17,647 nt of DNA. Source: Clostridiales bacterium. GTDB lineage: Bacteria > Bacillota > Clostridia > Oscillospirales > Butyricicoccaceae. The position numbers were made by a program, and so were the translations under genes. Each line of letters begins with the position of its first letter. Position 1 is the stretch's first letter. The notes under the pieces are model-generated. The model saw only the letters and a list, made by a program, of their open reading frames with translations. It was not told the DNA's origin and ran no database searches. Shown here one piece after another: positions 7,700-15,162 of the stretch. The stretch spans positions 1-17,647 of the forward strand of contig DYCA01000018.1 in assembly GCA_019418305.1 (NCBI GenBank), written 5' to 3'.

Positions 7700-9793
7700 T
7701 CATTTAATATAGTCAATCACCAGTGTATAAACCGAATCGTCACTCATGGTCACCGCAAACTCCACCATACTGCCATCCCGGCGGAATTTCTCAAGCCCTG
7801 ATTTTGTCAGCGTCAAGGCATTGGAAGAGGTCGTATAATCCGTGCCGGCTTCCAGCTCCGTCTCAGCGCCATTCCAGACCGTCGTCACACTGCTCACGGT
7901 CAAACTACTCAGCGGCAGCGTAAAGCTCGGCTCTGTCGGTGCATATGTATCATACTCCGCAACATAGGCATACATACCGGATGGAGTGGAGTCTGTGACC
8001 GTCAAATTAAATGTGCTGATACCGCCGTTCTTCAGGTCTACCGAAACCGTATAGGTACCTGTCCGCAGCTGTGCCAGCACACCGCGACGCAGCACCAGAG
8101 AACGATTCACGTTATCGAATTCGTAATCAATTGCAGAAAATCCCAAAACCACACCCAGAATATCACTTTCAGAGAAGACGCCCGACAGCTTCACACGCAC
8201 ATCCTGAAAGCCGCTTGCACGATAATATCGGTCAAAGGTAACCGCTTGTACCGATGCCGCTTCCTCCGAATTGGTAACGGAAAGCGAAATACTCTCCCGC
8301 TGGCCATTTGATAGCGTGAGCGACAGCGTATAGTTTCCCTTTGCAAGCGACGTCAGATACGAGGACGAAATCGCAATACCGGAAGAGGTTTTCGTGTAAT
8401 CCGAAGATTCATTCAGACCTGCCCCATTGCAAAAAACGGAGGACACCGTCACGTTATTGGGCACATTGACCATTACATCCGTTCCCAATGCGGACGGATT
8501 TGCCAAATCTACCGCAATGCTTTTCGGCACGACCCCTGCCGTACTAATACCACTCATTGTTTTCCCACCGATGGTTGCCGACACGCCTTTTTCTATGGCA
8601 TATCCGGATACAGAGACACTGCTGGCAAAACTCACGCCATCCACTTGAATATTTGCCTGATAGACCGAGCCATAGCCGGTCACAGAGCTCGGCTGTTCTA
8701 CCGTCATCTGGTAAATCTTCGTACCCGCCGTGGTGCTGACCGTGGACTCCCCTGTGAGCGTAAGATCTTCGACATTCGCATCAAGCGTCAGAGAGACTCG
8801 CCCCTCACCGTTCACCTCGACCCCTGAAAAGCCATTGTCTTCTGCCGAGGTCAGGGATTTTTCATACAACGTTGCTGCCGACTGCACCTCCGTCTTCCCG
8901 ATGCGAGTAGCGCCCGTTGCAGTAACCTGCAGCAGGCGCCCCATCGGTGACGAAACAATCATGTGATCGCTCGACGTATTCATCATTGTAACCGTACCGC
9001 CGGACACGATAACAGAACCCTTGACCGTCACATTACTCAGGGTGACAGCATCAGAACCCAGTCCCTCCGTGATGTACAAATCGCCCTGAATCGTAGCATC
9101 GGACAGTGAACAGCTTTCCGAAATGGTAACATTCGCAGTATCGGTTTTCAAATCGGCCCCTGTATACGCTTTGCCCGCAACAGATAACGAAGTTCCCATG
9201 TAATAGTACAGGATTTTTGCAACCTCACCGCGCGTTACCACACGATTGGGCTGGAACGAACCGTCCGAATATCCCGCCAGAAAACCCTTATCGGCCGCTG
9301 CCTTGATATATCCCGCGCTCCATCCGGATATCTGGTCGCGGTCGGTAAACGGCAGGTCAGAGGGCGAAACATTACCCGGATCTGCTTTAAACAGGCGGCC
9401 GACAATAACCGCAGCCTGTTCGCGCGTCACCTTGCCCTCAGGGTCCATCTTGTTGTCTCCTACGCCATTGATATATCCGTATTTTTTAGCAATTTGTACC
9501 GTGTCGTAATACCACGCGTTTCTCGGTACATCGGTATAAGAGATGGCCGCCGTTTCCGTAAAATGAAATGCACGATTGATATATCGCATAAATTCCGCAC
9601 GCGTCATATCACGATTCGGTTCATATTTCCCCGTTGTTGCGCTCGGATTGATGACGCCTTCCCGATCCAGATATTCAATGTAGGTTTTTGCCCAGTGCCC
9701 ATCCAAATCAGATGCAGCTGAGGCAAACGGAAGCATTGCCGTCAGCATAACCATACACAGCAAAGCGGATAACAACCGTTTTTTCATATCCAT
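7700..9793 (-). CDS. Secreted protein with three SLH domains
   Basis: This 697-residue protein is exported and predicted to be anchored to the cell wall. Residues 1-26 form a signal peptide (MDMKKR, hydrophobic core, cleavage near ASA/AS). Three S-layer homology domains follow at about 28-78, 83-135 and 147-203, with TRAE, TREQ and TRGE versions of the SLH motif that binds secondary wall polymers. Residues 212-415 are rich in short beta repeats of V/L-T-V-x-G type and could form a beta-helix. The C-terminus (423-508, 515-601, 606-697) has three Ig-like modules, each ending in a DYT...L..L..G.Y.L pattern resembling X2-type modules. The ATG at 9793 is chosen over a second ATG 6 nt later because AAGGGG is better placed; the difference is two residues. 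Its ligand or enzymatic role is unknown. Confidence 0.9.
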   Translation of the reverse strand: MDMKKRLLSALLCMVMLTAMLPFASAASDLDGHWAKTYIEYLDREGVINPSATTGKYEPNRDMTRAEFMRYINRAFHFTETAAISYTDVPRNAWYYDTVQIAKKYGYINGVGDNKMDPEGKVTREQAAVIVGRLFKADPGNVSPSDLPFTDRDQISGWSAGYIKAAADKGFLAGYSDGSFQPNRVVTRGEVAKILYYYMGTSLSVAGKAYTGADLKTDTANVTISESCSLSDATIQGDLYITEGLGSDAVTLSNVTVKGSVIVSGGTVTMMNTSSDHMIVSSPMGRLLQVTATGATRIGKTEVQSAATLYEKSLTSAEDNGFSGVEVNGEGRVSLTLDANVEDLTLTGESTVSTTAGTKIYQMTVEQPSSVTGYGSVYQANIQVDGVSFASSVSVSGYAIEKGVSATIGGKTMSGISTAGVVPKSIAVDLANPSALGTDVMVNVPNNVTVSSVFCNGAGLNESSDYTKTSSGIAISSSYLTSLAKGNYTLSLTLSNGQRESISLSVTNSEEAASVQAVTFDRYYRASGFQDVRVKLSGVFSESDILGVVLGFSAIDYEFDNVNRSLVLRRGVLAQLRTGTYTVSVDLKNGGISTFNLTVTDSTPSGMYAYVAEYDTYAPTEPSFTLPLSSLTVSSVTTVWNGAETELEAGTDYTTSSNALTLTKSGLEKFRRDGSMVEFAVTMSDDSVYTLVIDYIK

Positions 9794-9818
9794 ACAACCC
9801 CTTATTGATGCTGTCAAT

Positions 9819-9847
9819 AGTATACCATACCCAATTCAACTTGACAA
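9819..9847 (-). promoter_or_regulatory. Promoter of the SLH gene (extended -10)
   Basis: On the minus strand, TTGTCA (9842-9847) and TATACT (9819-9824) are 17 nt apart, with TGG before the -10 box. It lies between the ylmH stop and the SLH start, giving a short leader of about 20 nt. There is no terminator between ylmH and this promoter, so some read-through from ylmH is possible. Confidence 0.8.
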
Positions 9848-9859
9848 CCACCATTCTTT

Positions 9860-10657
9860 TCATATGTTTTTGACAAATTGCAAAAACAGACGTCCTTTTC
9901 TGCTCGTGCCTCCGAATGCGACGATGCGCGCCCGGCCCATGCCGCGCACCGTGAGCTTATCCCCCTCGCCTATCAGCCGTTCCGGTTTCAAGCAAGGCGC
10001 ATGATTGACATAAACCAGCCCTTTTTCAATGCGCTCCTGCGCACTTTTGCGCGACATGCCGAACACCAGCGCCGCCACACTGTCCAGCCGCGGCGAAGCT
10101 ACCGACCCGCTGCCCTGTATTTCTTGCGCCGGTTTGCATTTCAGCATTTCTAGCGGCTCGCGCGTCAGTGAAATCTGCTTGCGCCCCGCCTTGGCAAAGT
10201 GCAGCAAAATAAACTCCGCCATATCCTCCAGCACAAGAATATCCGCCCCTTCCTCGTGCACCAGAATATCGCCCACGACCGCGCGATCGATTTGCAGACC
10301 CATGAGCGCCCCCAGATAATCGCGATGGGTGAGCGTATCCTCTTTTCGTTTATGTGCGCGCAGCAGCGCCAGCGGAGCAGCCTGTTTTGCACTTTCCGCA
10401 TCCAGATAGTCCGGGTAAAACAGATAAATGCCGCGTTCAGCATCCTCGTATCCGCCCCAGAACAGCGCGTGACCCGTCGCACCGCAAAGACGCACCGCCT
10501 CCGTACACAGTGCTCGCTCATTCATACCGAGGAACTTGGTGTGCGTCAGATAGCCGCGCGTCTCACAGGTCTGCTCCTTGTCCAGCAGACCGGCCAGAAG
10601 CAACCGCTCTTCTCCCGTTCCACCCAGCGCATTTAAAATATCATTTCTACTTTTCAA
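9860..10657 (-). CDS. ylmH: YlmH-type S4-domain RNA-binding protein
   Basis: This 265-residue protein resembles YlmH, an S4-domain RNA-binding protein linked in Bacillus to rescue of stalled 50S-nascent-chain complexes and to the cell division gene cluster. The central HRDYLGALMGLQIDRAVVGDI segment (111-131) is family-typical, and the S4 domain lies at about 189-245 (RLDSVAALVFGMSRKSAQERIEKGLVYVNH). The start codon is TTG (10657-10655), chosen because a perfect GGAGG lies 8 nt upstream and the family N-terminus fits; the next ATG would remove 44 residues. Unusually, no sepF or divIVA gene is beside it; it diverges from birA and precedes the SLH gene. Confidence 0.93.
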   Translation of the reverse strand: MKSRNDILNALGGTGEERLLLAGLLDKEQTCETRGYLTHTKFLGMNERALCTEAVRLCGATGHALFWGGYEDAERGIYLFYPDYLDAESAKQAAPLALLRAHKRKEDTLTHRDYLGALMGLQIDRAVVGDILVHEEGADILVLEDMAEFILLHFAKAGRKQISLTREPLEMLKCKPAQEIQGSGSVASPRLDSVAALVFGMSRKSAQERIEKGLVYVNHAPCLKPERLIGEGDKLTVRGMGRARIVAFGGTSRKGRLFLQFVKNI

Positions 10658-10665
10658 CCGTTTTT

Positions 10666-10670
10666 CCTCC
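10666..10670 (-). promoter_or_regulatory. Ribosome binding site that supports the ylmH TTG start
   Basis: The minus strand reads GGAGG, 8 nt before the TTG codon at 10657. No other start codon nearby has comparable spacing, so this site decides the start of ylmH. Confidence 0.85.
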
Positions 10671-10698
10671 GCTTATAGCCGCAGTTTTTTCCAAAGCT

Positions 10699-10727
10699 AT
10701 TGTACTATTTCTCACTTTCGTTTACAA
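10699..10727 (-). promoter_or_regulatory. ylmH promoter
   Basis: On the minus strand, TTGTAA (10722-10727) and TACAAT (10699-10704) are 17 nt apart. The -35 box on this strand coincides with the -10 box of the birA promoter, and the reverse also holds, so the two promoters occupy the same DNA. Confidence 0.65.
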
Positions 10728-10728
10728 T
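10700..10728 (+). promoter_or_regulatory. birA promoter
   Basis: TTGTAC (10700-10705) and TACAAT (10723-10728) are 17 nt apart. The AAGGAGG at 10745-10751 serves the ATG at 10762. An imperfect dyad (10720-10743) overlaps the -10 box and the expected transcription start, a typical operator position. Confidence 0.7.
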
Positions 10729-10743
10729 AGAATTATTGTTCAC
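10720..10743. promoter_or_regulatory. Inverted repeat, candidate operator at birA/ylmH
   Basis: The arms GTTTACAATA and TATTGTTCAC are separated by 4 nt. Six inner positions pair perfectly (ACAATA with TATTGT), and 8 of 10 match overall. It overlaps the birA -10 box and the ylmH -35 box. The half-sites CGTTTACAA and TTGTTCACC each resemble biotin-operator half-sites but point outward instead of inward, so binding by BirA is only a possibility. Confidence 0.4.
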
Positions 10744-10761
10744 CAAGGAGGCGTAAAGCAC

Positions 10762-11736
10762 ATGTCGGTCAAGGATGCGGTATTACAGGCACTCGAACAA
10801 GCGCGGGGTAAACGGTTGTCCGGCGGACAGCTTGCCCAGCAGCTCGGTGTATCGCGCGCCGCCGTGCACAAAGCGATTGCCGCGTTGCGCAGCTGTGGCA
10901 TGGCAATTGACGGCGTACCGGGCGAGGGCTATCGGCTTGCGCCGGAGGACGACAGCCTGACTGCCGCCGGTGTACAGGCGCTGCTCGACACCCGCTTTGT
11001 GGGACGCGAAATGGTTGTCCTTCCCAGTTTAAGCTCCACCAATACCGTTATTAAAGAGCGGTATCTGGACCGTCCGCACGGCTTTGTCCTGCTGGCCGAG
11101 GAGCAGACCGGCGGCCGCGGCCGTCTTGGGCGCACCTTTGTCTCTCCCGCCGAAACCGGCGTTTACCAGACCATTCTGCTGCATCCTAGCCTGCCCATCA
11201 GTCATATCCAGCTTGCCACCATTGCCGCCGCTGTCGCTGTAGCAGAAGCGGTCACACAGACGGCTGGTTTCTCCCCGGAAATCAAATGGGTCAACGATGT
11301 GCTGTATGAAGGGCGCAAGCTCAGCGGCATCCTGACCGAAGCTACCATCGAGGGCGAAAGCGGTATGGTCAGCTCGCTGCTGGTCGGCATCGGCGTCAAC
11401 CTGCGGCCCAATCCCGCGTGGCCGGAGGATGTGCGTGCCGTCGCGGGCGCGCTGAGCGAATTCGGGCGCACACCGCGCCGTGCAGAGCTGGCGGCTGCTG
11501 TGCTGACCCATTTCGAACGCGCCTATTCCCTATTGGAGCAGGACCGTGCGGATGCATTGCTTGAGTTGTACCGCAGCCGCTTGTGCTGTCTAGGCAAACC
11601 GATCCGAGTCATCAGTCCCACAGAAACCTATCGGGCCGACTGTATCGGCTTGGATGACAACGGCTTTTTGCTGGTGCGTGATGCGGACGGACAGACCCGC
11701 ACGCTCTCCAGCGGAGAAATCAGCATCCGTTTCTGA
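10762..11736 (+). CDS. birA: Biotin--[acetyl-CoA-carboxylase] ligase / biotin repressor BirA
   Basis: This 324-residue protein attaches biotin to carboxylase carrier domains through biotinyl-5'-AMP and, in its HTH-containing form, also represses biotin genes. Residues 1-60 form a winged helix-turn-helix (QLAQQLGVSRAAVHKAIAALRSCG). The ligase core carries GGRGRLGR (117-124), KWVNDV (175-180) and K186 in GRKLSGILTEA. The C-terminal SH3-like domain ends with the LSSGEI segment. The frame is open far upstream, but the ATG at 10762 has AAGGAGG 10 nt before it and the expected N-terminus. No biotin synthesis or transport gene is in the window. No terminator separates it from the next gene, 43 nt downstream. 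Confidence 0.95.
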   Translation: MSVKDAVLQALEQARGKRLSGGQLAQQLGVSRAAVHKAIAALRSCGMAIDGVPGEGYRLAPEDDSLTAAGVQALLDTRFVGREMVVLPSLSSTNTVIKERYLDRPHGFVLLAEEQTGGRGRLGRTFVSPAETGVYQTILLHPSLPISHIQLATIAAAVAVAEAVTQTAGFSPEIKWVNDVLYEGRKLSGILTEATIEGESGMVSSLLVGIGVNLRPNPAWPEDVRAVAGALSEFGRTPRRAELAAAVLTHFERAYSLLEQDRADALLELYRSRLCCLGKPIRVISPTETYRADCIGLDDNGFLLVRDADGQTRTLSSGEISIRF

Positions 11737-11779
11737 CAATGTGCGACACTATATTATATAATGTAAGGAGTATCCCTTT

Positions 11780-12316
11780 ATGTTTCAAACCGCCGCAGGC
11801 GTCACCGTTCCCTTTCCGGACAAGCTGCGTGAGCAGTATCAGCGGGATGGAGACACAATCATCTGCAATCTGAGCTTTGAAAAGCTATCCGATTTCATCC
11901 ATGCCTTTTATGCTTCGCTGACCGAACCACTGTTCCTCGCCATCCACCCGGACGCGGAGCAGGATGAAGTCTGGTATCTGGACGGCATGACCAAAAAACA
12001 GTTGACCATGATTCTCGACGGCTACGGCGAACTGCTGCTGCAGGACGGTCTTTCTGCGTTCGCCATCGGCTCGCTTGCGACCGAAGAAGAGCTGTTCGTG
12101 CAGAAATACAAAGTGCTGTCCATCTACAGCCCGCAGATTGCCCGCATGGAAAAGCTGCTCGCGCGCTTTGAAGTACCGCGCACGGATTCGATTGTCACTG
12201 CTTGGGACACGTTTTCCCAAGCGCATCCGGGAGAAGCGCAGCGGCTGGAAATCGCCGGCATGACTGTCTTGGATATGATTGGTGACCTGCAGAAAATCGG
12301 CATGTATAAAGGCTGA
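11780..12316 (+). CDS. Hypothetical protein downstream of birA
   Basis: I do not recognise this 178-residue protein. It is predicted to be soluble and acidic, with no signal peptide, membrane segment or cysteine-rich motif; the one Cys is near position 30. Its sequence alternates short beta-like segments (DTIICNLSFEKLSDFIHAF, PLFLAIHPD, VWYLDGMTKKQLTMILDGYGELLLQDG) with a helical C-terminus (LEIAGMTVLDMIGDLQKIGMYKG). TAAGGAG lies 9 nt before the ATG. It is coding by its codon pattern, its good ribosome binding site and the terminator placed at its stop codon. It is probably co-transcribed with birA. The composition resembles small immunity-type or housekeeping accessory proteins, but I assign no function. 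Confidence 0.8.
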   Translation: MFQTAAGVTVPFPDKLREQYQRDGDTIICNLSFEKLSDFIHAFYASLTEPLFLAIHPDAEQDEVWYLDGMTKKQLTMILDGYGELLLQDGLSAFAIGSLATEEELFVQKYKVLSIYSPQIARMEKLLARFEVPRTDSIVTAWDTFSQAHPGEAQRLEIAGMTVLDMIGDLQKIGMYKG

Positions 12317-12337
12317 CGCAATCGCGTCAGCCTTTTT
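12308..12337 (+). terminator. Terminator of the birA transcript
   Basis: A perfect 12-bp stem (12308-12319 with 12324-12335) with a 4-nt loop ends in a T tract. The stop codon of the preceding gene lies inside the left arm. On the minus strand the T tract is only three bases, so it would be a weaker stop for the convergent gene, whose stop is only 7 nt away. Confidence 0.88.
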
Positions 12338-12343
12338 CTCTGC

Positions 12344-13165
12344 TCAGAGGAATAGACTGACCGCCGCGCGGCGGCGATAGCCCTCCTCAAGTTCGGTTTT
12401 GTGATATAAGTATCCCGCGTCATCATAATATTTCGCACTCTTGGGACATTTTTTGACGCAAGCGCCGCACTTGATGCAGATACCGGTAAACTCCCGCACA
12501 TTTTCCGGGTTAATCGAACCCATGGGACATACTTTCGCACAGAGACCGCAATCGTCACACGCTTCGCTTGTCTTTGGCTTGACCTTACGAATGTCCACCG
12601 GATTGCCCGCGCGGTCGCGCGGCTGGTAGTACGCCCGTTCCTCCCGCGCTCGTCCCGGCACCGCAATCGACGGCGTGTCCGCAGATACTTCCGCAACGCG
12701 CTCAGCTATCTGCGCCGCAAATTCTGCGGCCAGTGTCAAATCATCTGCATCCGGACGACCTGCGGCAAGCGTGTTCGAAAATGAGTGTTCCCCCACAAAG
12801 GCCGCCGCTGCGAACGGCACAAAGCCGTTATCCGCAAGGATGTCACGCAGCTCAATCAGCGAATCATCAAACGCGCGGTTGCCGAATGTGACCACCGGCA
12901 CTGCTGCCGCACCGTGTCCCTGCACGGTGGCCAGATATTTCAGCAGCACATTCGGTACTCGACCCGCATAGGTCGGCGTGCCGAAGATGACCAAATCCTC
13001 CGCCGTAAAATCCGGCGTCCCCTGCCGCGCCTCCGGCAAAGTAAAATCATGCTCCGAAATCGGAGCATGCAATGCCTGCGCCACTCTTTCCGCAATCCGG
13101 GTCACAACACGCTTTGTTGTCCCGGTCGCACTCCAATACACTGCCCACACCCGATTTACCTGCAT
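12344..13165 (-). CDS. Flavodoxin-like / 2x[4Fe-4S] ferredoxin fusion (EFR1-type)
   Basis: This 273-residue cytoplasmic electron-transfer protein joins a flavodoxin-like domain to a bacterial ferredoxin domain, the layout called EFR1-type ferrodoxin and common in anaerobic Clostridia. The FMN phosphate loop is SATGTTK at 12-18, followed by FGTPTYAGRVPN (61-72). The two 4Fe-4S clusters use C203, C206, C209, C213 and C230, C233, C236, C240 (CxxCxxCxxxCP twice). GGAGG lies 8 nt before the ATG, and a strong promoter is at 13195-13223. Redox partners are not encoded nearby, so its role is unknown. It is a single-gene unit between two convergent or tandem transcripts. Confidence 0.93.
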   Translation of the reverse strand: MQVNRVWAVYWSATGTTKRVVTRIAERVAQALHAPISEHDFTLPEARQGTPDFTAEDLVIFGTPTYAGRVPNVLLKYLATVQGHGAAAVPVVTFGNRAFDDSLIELRDILADNGFVPFAAAAFVGEHSFSNTLAAGRPDADDLTLAAEFAAQIAERVAEVSADTPSIAVPGRAREERAYYQPRDRAGNPVDIRKVKPKTSEACDDCGLCAKVCPMGSINPENVREFTGICIKCGACVKKCPKSAKYYDDAGYLYHKTELEEGYRRRAAVSLFL

Positions 13166-13194
13166 ATGCCGCGCCTCCTTTTCTGCTTATTGTC

Positions 13195-13223
13195 AGTATA
13201 ACAGATACCCGGACAAGCGTCAA
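13195..13223 (-). promoter_or_regulatory. Promoter of the flavodoxin/ferredoxin gene
   Basis: On the minus strand, TTGACG (13218-13223) and TATACT (13195-13200) are 17 nt apart. It lies between the rnj terminator and the start of the gene, so the gene is transcribed independently of rnj. Confidence 0.82.
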
Positions 13224-13240
13224 AGTCGAGCCGCACAAAA

Positions 13241-13272
13241 TAAAAAAAGCAGCCGCAAAAGCGGCTGCTTTT
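13241..13272 (-). terminator. rnj terminator
   Basis: A perfect 12-bp stem (13245-13256 with 13261-13272) with a 4-nt loop is followed on the minus strand by seven T. It starts 6 nt after the rnj stop codon. Confidence 0.9.
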
Positions 13273-13277
13273 CTGCT

Positions 13278-14936
13278 TTAAATTTCCATGATAATTGGCA
13301 GCACCATCGGGCTGCGCTTGGTCTTTTTGAACAGATAATCGCTCACATCGCCCTTGATTGCCGACTTGAGACTGTTCCAATCACGCAGATTTTCCACCGC
13401 ACAGCGGTCGAGTGCCATCTGCGAAATATTGCGCAGCTCTTCCATCAGCGCTTCCGCCTCCTTGACGTAAACAAAACCGCGGGAAACGATATCCGGACCG
13501 GCGATAACAACGCCTGTTGTCGCATCCACCGTCACCACAACAACCAGCAGACCGTCTTCGGACAGGTGCTTGCGGTCGCGCAGCACCGCAGTGCCTACAT
13601 CACCGATGCCTAAACCGTCAACCAGCAGACGACCCGCCGGCACGGGATTGCCCAGACGAGCGGAGTTTTCGCTGATTTCAACCGGGCGGCCGACTTCAGT
13701 AATCAATACATTCTTAGGATTGACACCCATTTCGCGCGCCAGACCGGCATGCTGCATCAGCATACGGTATTCACCGTGCACCGGAATGAAGTACTTCGGC
13801 TTGCACAGGCCCAGCATGAGCTTCAAATCCTCCTGGCAGGCGTGACCGGATACGTGAATCGCGGCAGAGCGGTCATAGATGACTTCCGCGCCCTGCTTAT
13901 ACAGCTCATTGACCATATTATTGATGGACTTCTCATTTCCGGGGATGGCGGAAGCTGCAATCAAAATCCGGTCGCCCGCACTGACCTCGACCTGCTTATG
14001 GCTGCCGTAGGCCATGCGATACAGTGCTGACATGGTCTCGCCCTGTGAGCCGGTGGACACAATAATCAGCTGACTGCGTGCATAGCGCTTGATTTCGGAA
14101 ATATCAATCATTACCTTACCGGTATCCTTGAGATAACCAAGCTCTCCCGCCACCTTGGAGATTTTCTCCATACTGCGGCCGCATACGGCAACCTTTCGTC
14201 CCGCCTTGGCTGCAATGTCCAAAATCTGCTGCAAGCGCGATACATTAGATGCAAAGGTGGCGATAATGATACGCTGATCGCTTTCCATGATGAACTTCTC
14301 CAGCGACTTGCCCACGATTTTTTCACTCGGGGTATAGCCCGGACGCTCCACATTCGTCGAGTCGCTCATCAGCGCAAGGATACCCTTTTTGCCCAGCTCA
14401 CCGATGCGCACCAAATCAATCATCTCACCCGAAACCGGCGTCAGATCGATTTTAAAGTCGCCGGTGTGCAAAATCGTACCCAGCGGCGTGGTGATGGCCA
14501 ACGCTACCGAATCCGCAATCGAATGGTTGGTGTGAATGAACTCCACCTTAAAGCATCCCAGCTTAATCGTGTCGCCCGCGCGCACACGATTGAGCTTTAC
14601 CTTTTGCGGCATCTTGTGCTCACTCAGTTTGGTCTCAATAATGCCGCATGTCAGCCGGGTTGCATAAATCGGTGCATTGCACTCTCGCAGAACATACGGA
14701 ATTGCGCCAATGTGGTCCTCATGACCGTGCGTGATTACATAGCCACGCAGCTTGTTGATGTTGCGCTTGAGATAAGTGGTATCCGGGATGACCAGATCCA
14801 CACCCAGCATATCGTCGTCCGGAAACGCAACGCCACAGTCCACAACGAGAATATCGCTGCCATATTCGATCACGGTCATATTCTTACCGATCTCATTGAG
14901 GCCACCGAGCGGTATAATCTTCAGTTTTTCTTTCAT
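13278..14936 (-). CDS. rnj: Ribonuclease J
   Basis: This 552-residue metallo-beta-lactamase/beta-CASP ribonuclease is the central 5'-exo/endonuclease of mRNA decay in most Firmicutes. The zinc motif HGHEDH lies at 70-75. The beta-CASP region carries SDSTNVERPGYTPSE and the HVSGHACQEDLKLML segment. The N-terminal MKEKLKIIPLGGLNEIGKNM and the length match RNase J1/J2 proteins. The Shine-Dalgarno (AAAGGA) is rather far from the ATG (13-16 nt), which may lower or regulate translation. The transcript should start near 15127, giving an unusually long leader of about 190 nt with secondary structure. It is followed by its own terminator. Confidence 0.96.
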   Translation of the reverse strand: MKEKLKIIPLGGLNEIGKNMTVIEYGSDILVVDCGVAFPDDDMLGVDLVIPDTTYLKRNINKLRGYVITHGHEDHIGAIPYVLRECNAPIYATRLTCGIIETKLSEHKMPQKVKLNRVRAGDTIKLGCFKVEFIHTNHSIADSVALAITTPLGTILHTGDFKIDLTPVSGEMIDLVRIGELGKKGILALMSDSTNVERPGYTPSEKIVGKSLEKFIMESDQRIIIATFASNVSRLQQILDIAAKAGRKVAVCGRSMEKISKVAGELGYLKDTGKVMIDISEIKRYARSQLIIVSTGSQGETMSALYRMAYGSHKQVEVSAGDRILIAASAIPGNEKSINNMVNELYKQGAEVIYDRSAAIHVSGHACQEDLKLMLGLCKPKYFIPVHGEYRMLMQHAGLAREMGVNPKNVLITEVGRPVEISENSARLGNPVPAGRLLVDGLGIGDVGTAVLRDRKHLSEDGLLVVVVTVDATTGVVIAGPDIVSRGFVYVKEAEALMEELRNISQMALDRCAVENLRDWNSLKSAIKGDVSDYLFKKTKRSPMVLPIIMEI

Positions 14937-15127
14937 AACAGTTTTATCACTTTCCTTTATTCATCAGTTTAATACCTGTAAAACATCAACCCAGGGATTT
15001 CCCTGCGTCTTTTACAAAGACAGACCTGCATCCCGTTCGTCTGCCCTTATGCACTATTTTATCTCTGCGCTGCAGTCCGGTTTCGCCCCATATCGGCAAC
15101 GCATCCCCAGCGGACTGCAAACACTTA
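14937..15127 (-). promoter_or_regulatory. Long structured 5' leader of rnj
   Basis: This stretch of about 190 nt lies between the predicted rnj start of transcription and the rnj ATG. On the transcript, TGCAGTCCG (from 15119-15111) pairs perfectly with CGGACTGCA (from 15079-15071), enclosing a smaller stem (TTGCC with GGCGA). Closer to the gene are a GTCTTT/AAAGAC hairpin (around 15007-15021) and a CAGGGA/TCCCTG palindrome (around 14992-15005). No protein-coding frame in it looks real. The structure and its function are inferred; I could not match it to a known riboswitch. Confidence 0.5.
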
Positions 15128-15133
15128 TTTTTA

Positions 15134-15162
15134 ATAATACCACATTCCTCTTAGCGTGTAAA
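15134..15162 (-). promoter_or_regulatory. rnj promoter (extended -10)
   Basis: On the minus strand, TTTACA (15157-15162) and TATTAT (15134-15139) are 17 nt apart, and the -10 box is preceded by TGG. This places the start of transcription near 15127. Confidence 0.8.

Noticed and set aside
11733..11762. CTGACA-18-TATAAT promoter-like sequence between birA and the 178-residue gene
   Set aside because: Transcription would start inside the ribosome binding site (11765-11770), leaving an unusable leader. Co-transcription with birA is simpler.
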